Positions 1 through 6,203 of a DNA stretch of 11,597 nucleotides are shown here, piece by piece (position 1 is the stretch's first letter; each line of letters begins with the position of its first letter). The position numbers and the translations under genes are program-made. The notes under the pieces are model-generated. The model ran no database searches and was not told the origin of the DNA. It saw only the letters and a list, made by a program, of their open reading frames with translations. The stretch spans positions 1 to 11,597 of the forward strand of contig CALCQB010000223.1 in the NCBI GenBank assembly GCA_937897535.1, read 5' to 3'. The DNA is from an uncultured Novosphingobium sp. (GTDB taxonomy: Bacteria > Pseudomonadota > Alphaproteobacteria > Sphingomonadales > Sphingomonadaceae).

Positions 1-918
1 GATGGCGAGGCCGACCCGGCGCGCGCTGGCATCGCTGACGGCACCCGATACAGTCACGGCAATGAACTTCTGCGCGCCTTCGCCGTCGCGCACAACGAGA
101 TGCGCGAGCTGGCGGCAGACGTCATGAAGCGCGGCGGCGAAGGCATCTGCGCCGGGGCTGTCCGCCGAAACCAGCGGGGCATTGCCCGCCGCGCCCGTCG
201 CGAAGGCCAGCACGGTGTCGCTGGTCGAGGTGTCGCTGTCGACGGTGATGCAGTTGAAGGTGTGCTGGTTGGCCTCGCTCAGCAGCCGCTGCAGATAAGC
301 AGGCGCAATCGCGCAGTCGGTGAAGACATAGCCCAGCATCGTTGCCATGTCGGGCGCGATCATTCCGCTGCCCTTGATGATCGCGGCGAGCGTAACGGTC
401 TTGCCGCCGACCACCGCGCGTGCCGTCGCGCCTTTGGCGAAGGTATCGGTGGTGCCAATCGTGTTGGCGGCGTCTTCCCAGCCGCACGGTGTGGCGATCA
501 GCGCGGCTTCGATCCCGGCCCTCGCCTTGTCCTTGGGCAGGGGCACGCCGATCACCCCGGTCGAGCAGACGAACACCTGCTCGGGCCCGCAACCGAGATG
601 CGCGGCGACTTGGCCCATGATCTGCTCGACCGCCTCGCGCCCACGATAGCCGGTGAAGGCGTTCGAGTTCCCGGCATTGACCACCAGCGCCCGCGCCTGA
701 CCCTGCACGATGTTGGCCCGGCCCAGTTCAACTTCGGACGAGCAGCAGACATTGCGGGTGAACACTCCCGCAACCGCCGTGCCCGGAGCCAGTTCGACGT
801 AAGTCAGGTCGCAGCGGCCCCAGTCCTTGTACCCGGCCCGCACCACGCGCAGCGTCACGCCGCCGATGGCGGGAATGGCGGGGAACGGGCGGGCGAGGGG
901 CGAGATGGGGTGGGCCAT
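1..918 (-). CDS. argJ: Glutamate N-acetyltransferase / amino-acid N-acetyltransferase ArgJ (partial, 3' end missing)
   Basis: ArgJ moves the acetyl group from N-acetylornithine to glutamate, giving ornithine in the cyclic arginine pathway; some members also make N-acetylglutamate from acetyl-CoA. I read 306 residues from the ATG at 918 with no stop before the window edge; the family is usually about 400 residues, so roughly the last 100 are outside. The oxyanion-hole region CSTGVIG is at residues 118-124. The self-cleavage and nucleophile motif KGSGMIAPDMATML is at 182-195, with the catalytic Thr at 193; cleavage before it would yield the alpha and beta chains. The substrate-binding stretch VDSDTSTSDT follows at 226-235. 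The gene begins 56 bases after the lipoprotein gene stop, same strand, behind only a weak AGG-type ribosome site. The family call is secure; mono- versus bifunctional activity cannot be read from the sequence. Confidence 0.96.
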   Translation of the reverse strand, partial: MAHPISPLARPFPAIPAIGGVTLRVVRAGYKDWGRCDLTYVELAPGTAVAGVFTRNVCCSSEVELGRANIVQGQARALVVNAGNSNAFTGYRGREAVEQIMGQVAAHLGCGPEQVFVCSTGVIGVPLPKDKARAGIEAALIATPCGWEDAANTIGTTDTFAKGATARAVVGGKTVTLAAIIKGSGMIAPDMATMLGYVFTDCAIAPAYLQRLLSEANQHTFNCITVDSDTSTSDTVLAFATGAAGNAPLVSADSPGADAFAAALHDVCRQLAHLVVRDGEGAQKFIAVTVSGAVSDASARRVGLAI

Positions 919-974
919 AGTCTGCGCCTAGCTTCGCCGCGCCCGGTCGGCAACGGTAGATCGCAGCGTGTCTG

Positions 975-1847
975 CTACTGCCCCAGCCCGATCAGCGCCA
1001 TCGGTCCGGCCTTGTCGCGCGGCGTGATGACCCATTCGAGCCGCTTGCCGGCTGGGTCCGCCTTGGGGCCTTCGTCGGTGTTGTTGGCCAGAATCGTGCC
1101 GTCGGTTGTCAGCACGAACTTGCCGTCGATCTGCGGCAGACCGGGCATCGCTTCGCTGGTTGCCGCGCCGCCCTTTTCTGCTGCGATCATCTGCGCCAGA
1201 CTGCCGAACCCGCCGGCCATCCCGGTGTTGTCGGCGGCGAGGCCCGGCGAATCGAGCCGGACCGAGCCATCGGCGCGGCGATTGAGCACGAAGAACGGCA
1301 CGACCTGCGACATCTTCTCCAGGGTCGGAAAGGCGAAGTCATGGCTCAACTGGCCGCTGACCCGGAAATCGACCAGATAGATGCCATTGCCCTTGTAAAC
1401 CACCGAGTTCCAGCCGGCCTGGCGGCGCAACCGTACGGCCAGCTCCTCAGCCGCCTTGGGGTCGCTGGGATCGATCCCGCCGAGCATGGCCTTGGCCATC
1501 TCCAGGTCTTTCTTGCGCTTGTCGGCCTGGGCCTTCTGCTCAGTTTCCCAGTTCTGCTTCTGCTCGGCCAGCTCTTCCTTGGTGCATTCCCGCACCTGCT
1601 CCATCGCATCGTCGTCGTAGCAGGGCTTGGCTGCAAACGGCTCGGCCTTGTCGGTCGCCTTCATCAGTTCGGACAGCCCGAGCACGAAAATCTCGCCCTT
1701 GTAGCTGTAGCTGAACTGCCCGTTCTTGCGCAGATCGAGCGCGGCTTCGAACTTGCCGGGACTGACCAGACAGGCGGCCAGCAGCAGGCTGAGCGCGGCG
1801 GCCAGCCCGGCGGCGGCGATCCGGCGCAAGTTGGCAGGAAGATTCAT
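975..1847 (-). CDS. Predicted lipoprotein of unknown function
   Basis: I do not recognise the family. The ATG start gives 290 residues. The N-terminus has a basic n-region (NLRR), a hydrophobic Ala/Leu stretch and the lipobox LLAAC with Cys at residue 26, so it should be lipidated. Leu rather than Asp follows the Cys, so outer-membrane sorting is likely under the usual rule. A charged, Lys/Glu-rich segment at about residues 88-122 looks helical or coiled coil. Two other Cys (77 and 88) could pair in the periplasm. The C-terminal half is mixed, with short GFV/VLTTDG-type strands. A GTG nine bases upstream (1856) is an alternative start, but GGGGGTG (1860-1854) six bases before the ATG is a good ribosome site and favours the ATG. 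It starts 16 bases after the rlmB stop, so co-transcription is likely, though a functional link is not implied. Confidence 0.85.
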   Translation of the reverse strand: MNLPANLRRIAAAGLAAALSLLLAACLVSPGKFEAALDLRKNGQFSYSYKGEIFVLGLSELMKATDKAEPFAAKPCYDDDAMEQVRECTKEELAEQKQNWETEQKAQADKRKKDLEMAKAMLGGIDPSDPKAAEELAVRLRRQAGWNSVVYKGNGIYLVDFRVSGQLSHDFAFPTLEKMSQVVPFFVLNRRADGSVRLDSPGLAADNTGMAGGFGSLAQMIAAEKGGAATSEAMPGLPQIDGKFVLTTDGTILANNTDEGPKADPAGKRLEWVITPRDKAGPMALIGLGQ

Positions 1848-1853
1848 GGCAGG

Positions 1854-1860
1854 CACCCCC
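1854..1860 (-). promoter_or_regulatory. Ribosome binding site deciding the lipoprotein start
   Basis: GGGGGTG on the minus strand can pair with the anti-Shine-Dalgarno sequence over seven positions if one G-U pair is allowed. It stands six bases before the ATG at 1847 and overlaps the alternative GTG (1856), which makes the ATG the better start. Confidence 0.55.
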
Positions 1861-1863
1861 GGG

Positions 1864-2664
1864 TCAGGCGCGCGTGGCGATTGCGTAAAGCGCGATCGCG
1901 GCGGCGTTGGAAACGTTGAGGCTTTCTATGGCGCTGGTGATCGGCAGTCGAGCGATTGTATCGCAATGCTGCTTGATGTTGTGGCGCATGCCTTCGCCCT
2001 CGGCGCCCAGCACCAGCGCGACCGGGCCGGCCGGGAGCGCCTCGCCCAGCGTCTCGGTCCCATCGCCGTCGAGGCCGATCCGCCAGTATCCGGCCTCGGC
2101 CAGCTCTTCCAGCGCGCGGGACAGATTGACCACCCGGACCCACGGCACCACTTCCATTGCACCCGAGGCGCTCTTGGCGACCGTGCCCGATTCGGGTGGG
2201 GCGTGGCGATCCTGGGTGACGATCGCGGCCGCGCCGAACGCGGCGGCCGAACGCAGGATCGCGCCGACGTTGTGCGGATCGGTAACCTGATCGAGCACCA
2301 GGATCGGGCGGTCGGAAGCGATGTCCATCACTTCGTCGAGGAACACGTCTTCGAGCGCATTGCATTCCAGCACCAGCCCCTGGTGCGGCGCATCACGGGC
2401 GACCAGCCGGGCGAGATCGCCCGCAGAAGCATATTCGACCGGGAAATTGGCCGGCAGTTCCCCATCGAGGCTGGCGACGCCTTCCTGGGTTGCCCACAGC
2501 TTGCGGTGGCTGCGTTCCGGGTTCTTGAGCGCGGCTTCGACCGCGTGACGGCCCCACAGCCGCACCGCGCCGGTGCTGGCCCGGCCCGAACCACGCCCGC
2601 CTTGCATCCGCCCGGCGCGACCGCGCTTCGGCTTTTCCTTCTTGCCTTCAACCTGGCGGCTCAT
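1864..2664 (-). CDS. rlmB: 23S rRNA (guanosine-2'-O)-methyltransferase RlmB, TrmH/SpoU family
   Basis: This is a SPOUT-class SAM-dependent enzyme that, by family, 2'-O-methylates G2251 (E. coli numbering) in the peptidyl-transferase P-loop of 23S rRNA. It has 266 residues. A basic, Gly/Arg-rich tail occupies residues 1-30, then the substrate-binding domain (about 33-105, starting LWGRHAVEAAL), then the knotted catalytic domain. All three SpoU motifs are present: DPHNVGAILRSA at 129-140 with the Asn and Arg expected to be catalytic, VLGAEGEGM at 218-226, and LPITSAIESLNVSNAAAIAL at 240-259, which forms the SAM-binding knot. The ATG at 2664 has AAGGGGA eight bases upstream. It lies 89 bases downstream of tRNA-Tyr on the same strand and may be transcribed through from it. 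Other TrmH paralogues exist, so the exact rRNA target is inferred from family resemblance. Confidence 0.92.
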   Translation of the reverse strand: MSRQVEGKKEKPKRGRAGRMQGGRGSGRASTGAVRLWGRHAVEAALKNPERSHRKLWATQEGVASLDGELPANFPVEYASAGDLARLVARDAPHQGLVLECNALEDVFLDEVMDIASDRPILVLDQVTDPHNVGAILRSAAAFGAAAIVTQDRHAPPESGTVAKSASGAMEVVPWVRVVNLSRALEELAEAGYWRIGLDGDGTETLGEALPAGPVALVLGAEGEGMRHNIKQHCDTIARLPITSAIESLNVSNAAAIALYAIATRA

Positions 2665-2753
2665 CTCGAGAATCCCCTTTGCATCGCGGGTCTGTAGGGG
2701 ATGGGGACCGGCAGGGCTAGATGCGCGATTGTGCGCCTGGCGCTGGAAGCTGG

Positions 2754-2839
2754 TGGTGGACAGGGGTGGATTCGAACCACCGTACGCTCTCGCGGGCAGA
2801 TTTACAGTCTGCTGCCATTAACCACTCGGCCACCTGTCC
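2754..2839 (-). tRNA. tRNA-Tyr (anticodon GTA)
   Basis: The minus strand folds into a class II tRNA. The acceptor stem pairs GGACAGG (2839-2833) with CCTGTCC (2764-2758), followed by discriminator A and an encoded CCA at 2756-2754. The anticodon arm is CAGA-CTGTAAA-TCTG with anticodon GTA. A long variable arm (about CCGCGAGAGCG) fits a bacterial tRNA-Tyr, and the T arm is GGTGG-TTCGAAT-CCACC. Total length with CCA is 86. rlmB follows on the same strand. Confidence 0.97.
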
Positions 2840-2912
2840 ACACCAGATCGCCGGTGCCGGGTCGCCCCGGAATTGCAGGCCCCCAAAGGGAGCCGTCCGG
2901 CCGAGAGGCGCG

Positions 2913-2941
2913 CATTTGGCGAAGCATCGCCGCGCTGTCAA
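2913..2941 (-). promoter_or_regulatory. Candidate promoter for tRNA-Tyr and the rlmB unit
   Basis: A perfect -35 TTGACA (2941-2936) is followed after 17 bases by CAAATG (2918-2913) as a weak -10. Transcription would start near 2905, giving a leader of about 65 bases before the tRNA. The -35 and spacing are good and the -10 is poor against the sigma-70 consensus, so this is a candidate only. Confidence 0.5.
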
Positions 2942-3001
2942 TGGGCGATTGGCGGCGCGGTGGGTTGCCGAGGCTGCAAACCACCGGTAGGACGGCGCGC
3001 C

Positions 3002-4129
3002 ATGAGCGAAATCACTCCCGTTATCTCGTCGACCGGGCTTTTCACCCCGCCCGAATCCATCAGCAATGCCGAGCTGGTCGAGAGCTTCAACAGCTATGTC
3101 GAGCGCTTCAATGCGCGCCACGCGGCGGAAATCGAGGCTGGTTCGATCACCGCTTTGGCGCCCAGTTCGGTCGAATTCATCGAGAAGGCCAGCGGGATCA
3201 AGGCCCGGCACGTCATGAGCAAGGCGTCGCTGCTCGACCCCGAGATCATGACCCCGCGCTGGGCCGAGCGGCCGGACGAGGAGCTGTCAGTGCTGGCCGA
3301 AATGGGGGTCAAGGCCGCGCAGGACGCGTTGGCGCGCGCGGGCCGCGACGCCGCCGATGTCGATGCAGTGCTGTGCGCCTGCTCGAACCTGCAGCGACCC
3401 TATCCGGCGATCGCGATCGAAATCCAGGCCGCGCTCGGGATCGAGGGCTTCGGGTTCGACATGAATGTCGCCTGCTCGTCGGCCACCTTCGGGATCCAGA
3501 CTGCCGCTGATTTCATCCGGGCCGGTCACGCCCGCTCGGTGCTGGTGGTCAGCCCGGAGATCTGCACCGGCCACAACAACATGCGCAACCGCGACAGCCA
3601 TTTCATTTTCGGCGACGTCGCAACCGCGGTGCTGGTCGAGGCCAAGGACCTCGCCCCGGCGCAGCATTGGGACATCGTCGGGACCCGGCTCAAGACCGTC
3701 TATTCCAACAATATCCGCAACAACTTCGGCTTTCTCAACTGCGCGACGCCCGAGACGATCGGCACCCCCGACAAGCTGTTCGTCCAGGAAGGCCGCAAGG
3801 TGTTCAAGGAAGTGGTGCCGATGGTGGCGGCGATGATCGCCGACCATGCCGGCGATCTCGGGCTCGATGCGGCGACGCTGCGGCGGCTGTGGCTACACCA
3901 GGCCAACCAGGGAATGAACCGGCTGATCGCGCAGCGGGTGCTCGGCCACGAGGCCAGCGAAGACGAAAGCCCGACCGTGCTCGATTCCTACGGTAATACC
4001 TCCAGCGCGGGTTCGATCATCGCGTTTCACCTCAACAATGCGGATCTCGCGGCCAACGACACCGGCGTGATCTGCTCCTTCGGTGCGGGCTATTCTGCCG
4101 GCACCGTGTTCGTACGGAAGGCAGCCTGA
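3002..4129 (+). CDS. Beta-ketoacyl-ACP synthase III family condensing enzyme (long form)
   Basis: This is a thiolase-fold enzyme expected to condense an acyl-CoA primer with malonyl-ACP. It has 375 residues, longer than the roughly 320 of housekeeping FabH. The catalytic triad is visible: Cys158 in NVACSSATFG, His299 in LWLHQANQGMNRLI, and Asn332 in SYGNTSSAGS. The glycine-rich C-terminal loop SFGAGYSAGT is at 359-368. Insertions near residues 20-60 and 185-245 account for the extra length. It resembles FabH-like proteins such as Pseudomonas PA3286, which feeds medium-chain acyl-CoA into fatty-acid synthesis; that substrate is an inference here. The frame stays open back to 2873, but the ATG at 3002 begins the typical N-terminus. 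There is no plsX beside it; instead its stop overlaps the psd start (TGATG), suggesting translational coupling to phospholipid synthesis. Confidence 0.88.
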   Translation: MSEITPVISSTGLFTPPESISNAELVESFNSYVERFNARHAAEIEAGSITALAPSSVEFIEKASGIKARHVMSKASLLDPEIMTPRWAERPDEELSVLAEMGVKAAQDALARAGRDAADVDAVLCACSNLQRPYPAIAIEIQAALGIEGFGFDMNVACSSATFGIQTAADFIRAGHARSVLVVSPEICTGHNNMRNRDSHFIFGDVATAVLVEAKDLAPAQHWDIVGTRLKTVYSNNIRNNFGFLNCATPETIGTPDKLFVQEGRKVFKEVVPMVAAMIADHAGDLGLDAATLRRLWLHQANQGMNRLIAQRVLGHEASEDESPTVLDSYGNTSSAGSIIAFHLNNADLAANDTGVICSFGAGYSAGTVFVRKAA

Positions 4130-4878
4130 TGGCCGGCGATATTTTGGACAACCGTGGACGCGGCGAGGCGGCCTGGTCATGGCCCAGCATTCATCCCGAG
4201 GGCCGCGTTTTCGCGCTGATCGCGGCAGTGCTGAGCCTGGGCTGCGCGCTGTTCGCCTGGGAGACGGTCGCCTGGCCGCTCGGCGCGCTGGTGCTGGGCA
4301 TCCTGGCATTCTTCCGCGATCCCAAGCGGGTGACGCCGCAAGGCGATAACCTGATCGTCTCGCCGGCCGATGGCCTGATCACCCTGATCAAGCAGATGGA
4401 TCCGCCGCGTGAACTGGTATTCGATGACGGAACCGGTGCGCCGGGCCTGCCCAGCGGGCCGGTGACGCGGATTTCGATCTTCATGTCGGTGTTCGACGTC
4501 CACATCAACCGCGCGCCGATTGGTGGCACGGTTCGTCGGGTGATCTATATCCCCGGCCGGTTCCTGAACGCCGATCTCGACAAGGCGAGCGAAGAGAACG
4601 AGCGCCAACACATCCTGATCGAACGCGGCGACGGGACCCGGATCGGGTTCACCCAGATCGCCGGGCTGATCGCGCGGCGGATCGTGCCGTTCGTCAAGCC
4701 GGCGGATATGCTCGCCGCCGGGCAGCGGGTCGGACTGATCCGCTTTGGCAGCCGGGTCGATGTCTACCTGCCGGCCGGGACCGAGCCCAAGGTGCTGATC
4801 GGGCAGAAGGTGATTGCCGGGGAAACCGTGCTCGCCGAGATCGGCTCGGCGCTGTTGATCGAGGGTGCCCGCCAGTGA
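4129..4878 (+). CDS. psd: Phosphatidylserine decarboxylase proenzyme (short, PSD-A type)
   Basis: This is a pyruvoyl enzyme that decarboxylates phosphatidylserine to phosphatidylethanolamine at the inner membrane. It has 249 residues. One or two hydrophobic segments (about 27-62) anchor it, followed by FFRDPKR, VSPADG (78-83, conserved Asp81) and FMSVFDVHINRAP (118-130, conserved His125). The processing site is RFGS at 205-208; cleavage between Gly207 and Ser208 would convert Ser208 to the pyruvoyl group and give a large beta and a small alpha chain. The GS pair with the following RVDVYLP fits the short alphaproteobacterial form. The ATG shares one base with the preceding gene's TGA, and the pssA GTG overlaps this gene's stop by four bases. 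psd uses the product of pssA, so the pair forms a two-step pathway. Confidence 0.96.
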   Translation: MAGDILDNRGRGEAAWSWPSIHPEGRVFALIAAVLSLGCALFAWETVAWPLGALVLGILAFFRDPKRVTPQGDNLIVSPADGLITLIKQMDPPRELVFDDGTGAPGLPSGPVTRISIFMSVFDVHINRAPIGGTVRRVIYIPGRFLNADLDKASEENERQHILIERGDGTRIGFTQIAGLIARRIVPFVKPADMLAAGQRVGLIRFGSRVDVYLPAGTEPKVLIGQKVIAGETVLAEIGSALLIEGARQ

Positions 4879-5648
4879 ACGAGGACGAACCCCGCGCTGC
4901 CGGGCTGACGCTGCGGGCGATGGTGCCCAACGCGATCACGGCGGCGGCGCTGTGCGCGGGGCTGACCGGCATCCGCTTTGCGATCACCGGCGATTTCGAC
5001 CGGGCCGTGCTGGCGGTGGTGCTGGCCGGGATGCTCGACGGGATCGACGGGCGGATCGCGCGGCTGCTCAAGGCCCAGTCGCGGTTCGGGGCCGAGCTCG
5101 ACAGCTTGGCCGACAACGTCTCGTTCGGGGTGGCCCCGGCGCTGATCCTGTTCCTGTGGTCGCTCAACGATCTGCCGCGGCTCGGCTGGTTCGCGGCGCT
5201 GGCCTATGCAGTGGCCTGCGCGCTGCGGCTGGCCCGCTACAACGCCCGGATCGACATGGCCGACGAACCGCGCAAGACCGCCGGGTTCCTGACCGGGGTT
5301 CCGGCGCCGGTCGGGGCCGGGCTGGTGTTCCTGCCGCTATACCTGTGGATCGTCACCGATAACGAGCAGTTCCGCGATCCGCTGCTGGTCGGACCCTGGC
5401 TGATCGCCATGGCGTTCCTGATGATCTCCAACGTCGCCACGCTCAGCTGGGGCAAGCTGCGACTGCGCAAGAATTTCCGGCTGGAGGCGCTGCTGTTCTT
5501 CGGGCTGGTCGGTGCGGCGATATTGACCGAGCCATGGCTGACCCTGATCGCGATCTGCGCGGTCTATCTGATGCTGTTGCCGCTCGGGATAATCTCGTAT
5601 GCCCGGATCAAGCGGCAGCGCGCGCGGGGAGCGGACGCGGCAGGCTGA
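4875..5648 (+). CDS. pssA: CDP-diacylglycerol-serine O-phosphatidyltransferase (phosphatidylserine synthase)
   Basis: This integral membrane enzyme makes phosphatidylserine from CDP-diacylglycerol and serine. It has 257 residues with about six to eight hydrophobic segments. The CDP-alcohol phosphotransferase signature, D-G-x2-A-R-x8-G-x3-D-x3-D, is complete from Asp58 to Asp80: DGRIAR at 58-63, Gly72, Asp76 and Asp80, with another Asp at 55. These Asp residues bind the metals and act in catalysis. The start is a GTG inside the psd stop (GTGA), so it is translationally coupled. Its CDP-diacylglycerol comes from CdsA, encoded further right in this window. The last 41 bases overlap a small convergent gene on the other strand. 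The family is certain; serine as substrate is inferred from the match and the psd partner. Confidence 0.95.
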   Translation: MNEDEPRAAGLTLRAMVPNAITAAALCAGLTGIRFAITGDFDRAVLAVVLAGMLDGIDGRIARLLKAQSRFGAELDSLADNVSFGVAPALILFLWSLNDLPRLGWFAALAYAVACALRLARYNARIDMADEPRKTAGFLTGVPAPVGAGLVFLPLYLWIVTDNEQFRDPLLVGPWLIAMAFLMISNVATLSWGKLRLRKNFRLEALLFFGLVGAAILTEPWLTLIAICAVYLMLLPLGIISYARIKRQRARGADAAG

Positions 5649-5865
5649 CCATGGTGCGGCGGCGCAGCGGAACCACCTTGCCGTCGTTATAGCTGACCCG
5701 CAGCTCGCGGATGGTGAACCGCACTTCGCGTTCCGGCGGGCATTCGGCCAAGGCTTGCCGGAGCGCGGCGACCTGGGGCAGGGCAGTCCGCAGCGAACGG
5801 GTCAAGGATGCCAGCCCGAAGATGCCGCCGAAGGTGAGCAGAACCGAGAGTTCGATCGCAAACAT
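5608..5865 (-). CDS. Small single-span membrane protein, putative SOS-regulated
   Basis: I do not recognise a family. The ATG start gives 85 residues. One hydrophobic segment at about residues 4-20 (ELSVLLTFGGIFGLASL) is followed at once by Arg residues, so the C-terminal part should lie in the cytoplasm. It continues with a helix-like stretch (RTALPQVAALRQALAE) and a strand-like REVRFTIRELRVSY. A TTG six bases upstream is possible, but AAAAGGA (5879-5873), seven bases before the ATG, fixes this start. The 3' end overlaps pssA by 41 bases, tail to tail. Two LexA-type boxes lie 62 and 90 bases upstream, so DNA-damage induction is likely. Small membrane proteins under LexA include division inhibitors (Caulobacter SidA, Bacillus YneA) and the toxin TisB. 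That role is inferred from context and size only, with no sequence similarity seen. Confidence 0.72.
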   Translation of the reverse strand: MFAIELSVLLTFGGIFGLASLTRSLRTALPQVAALRQALAECPPEREVRFTIRELRVSYNDGKVVPLRRRTMVSLPRPLPARAAA

Positions 5866-5918
5866 CGCCAAATCCTTTTCTCCGCCTGTGGACAGGCTTG
5901 TGGATTAATGCGGTACGG

Positions 5919-5924
5919 ATTAGA
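5919..5924 (-). promoter_or_regulatory. Candidate -10 element for the small membrane protein gene
   Basis: TCTAAT on the minus strand matches TATAAT at five of six positions. It lies directly after the proximal LexA-type box, so a bound repressor would cover the -35 to -10 interval. The base run 17 upstream (CCATTG) is a poor -35. A perfect TTGACA at 5980-5975 is too far away for this -10 and has no good -10 of its own. Confidence 0.4.
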
Positions 5925-5926
5925 AA

Positions 5927-5941
5927 GTTCCCATTCCGTTC
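5927..5941 (-). promoter_or_regulatory. LexA (SOS) box, proximal copy
   Basis: GTTCCCATTCCGTTC on the plus strand (GAAC-N7-GAAC on the minus strand) matches the alphaproteobacterial LexA operator GTTC-N7-GTTC exactly. It is 62 bases upstream of the small membrane gene and abuts the candidate -10. A second match lies 28 bases further upstream. Confidence 0.75.
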
Positions 5942-5954
5942 CAATGGCGACGGT

Positions 5955-5969
5955 GTTCCCTATATGTTC
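5955..5969 (-). promoter_or_regulatory. LexA (SOS) box, distal copy
   Basis: GTTCCCTATATGTTC on the plus strand is a second exact GTTC-N7-GTTC match with an AT-rich core, close to the usual alphaproteobacterial operator. It is in the same orientation as the proximal copy, 28 bases apart start to start. A TTGACA on the minus strand lies immediately upstream (5980-5975). Confidence 0.78.
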
Positions 5970-6203
5970 CAGCGTGTCAAACGCTTTTTGTGAGCGCCGC
6001 CGGGCGGGTTTCGCCAATTAGCACTGGATTTTGCCTGCAGGCCCGGCTAAGCGCGCCCGGCTTGCAGGCGATAGCGGCAGTTTTCCGCCACTTTCGTGTC
6101 TTGCCAGCAAATCCACATGGGAAGCACCAGACACCGGTGCCGCAGCGGAAGATGTCCGCACGGTTCCAGTTTCCCAGAGGTCCAAACCGGAAGGAATTAT
6201 CTT
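5970..6203 (+). promoter_or_regulatory. rpsB upstream region and leader, no gene seen
   Basis: This gene-free stretch precedes rpsB. I see no open frame with coding character. A 7-bp stem GCCTGCA/TGCAGGC (6033-6039 with 6063-6069) encloses a GC-rich loop, and a weaker GCGG/CCGC hairpin follows around 6073-6087. The ribosome site AAGGA (6191-6195) sits eight bases before the ATG. No convincing sigma-70 promoter was found. Long S2 leaders are known in bacteria to carry autoregulatory structures; whether this one does is inference. Confidence 0.4.

Noticed and set aside
100..1380. Long plus-strand open frame of 426 codons
   Set aside because: It runs antisense across argJ and into the lipoprotein gene, has an Arg/Gly/Ala-rich composition typical of high-GC shadow frames, and no recognisable motif.
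2873..3001. N-terminal extension of the condensing enzyme
   Set aside because: The added 43 residues are Arg/Gly/Pro-rich and overlap the divergent tRNA promoter region; the family N-terminus begins at the ATG at 3002.
2701..3510. Plus-strand open frame crossing the tRNA-Tyr locus
   Set aside because: It would translate the tRNA complement and overlap the condensing enzyme gene in another frame.
3287..3847. Minus-strand open frame opposite the condensing enzyme
   Set aside because: Composition rich in Arg, Asp, Gly and His and no motif; the opposite strand carries catalytic Cys and His motifs.
5927..5969. LexA boxes as regulators of rpsB-tsf
   Set aside because: They are about 235-275 bases from the rpsB start, and translation genes are not usual SOS targets; the small gene is much closer. 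Not excluded by sequence alone.
5802..6017. Minus-strand 71-codon frame covering the LexA boxes
   Set aside because: It overlaps the small membrane gene in another frame, contains the operator pair, and has no ribosome site or protein-like pattern.
6096..6203. N-terminal extension of S2
   Set aside because: S2 begins with the conserved MAAPVVTMQQLIEAG after a good ribosome site; the upstream codons lack conservation and cover the leader.
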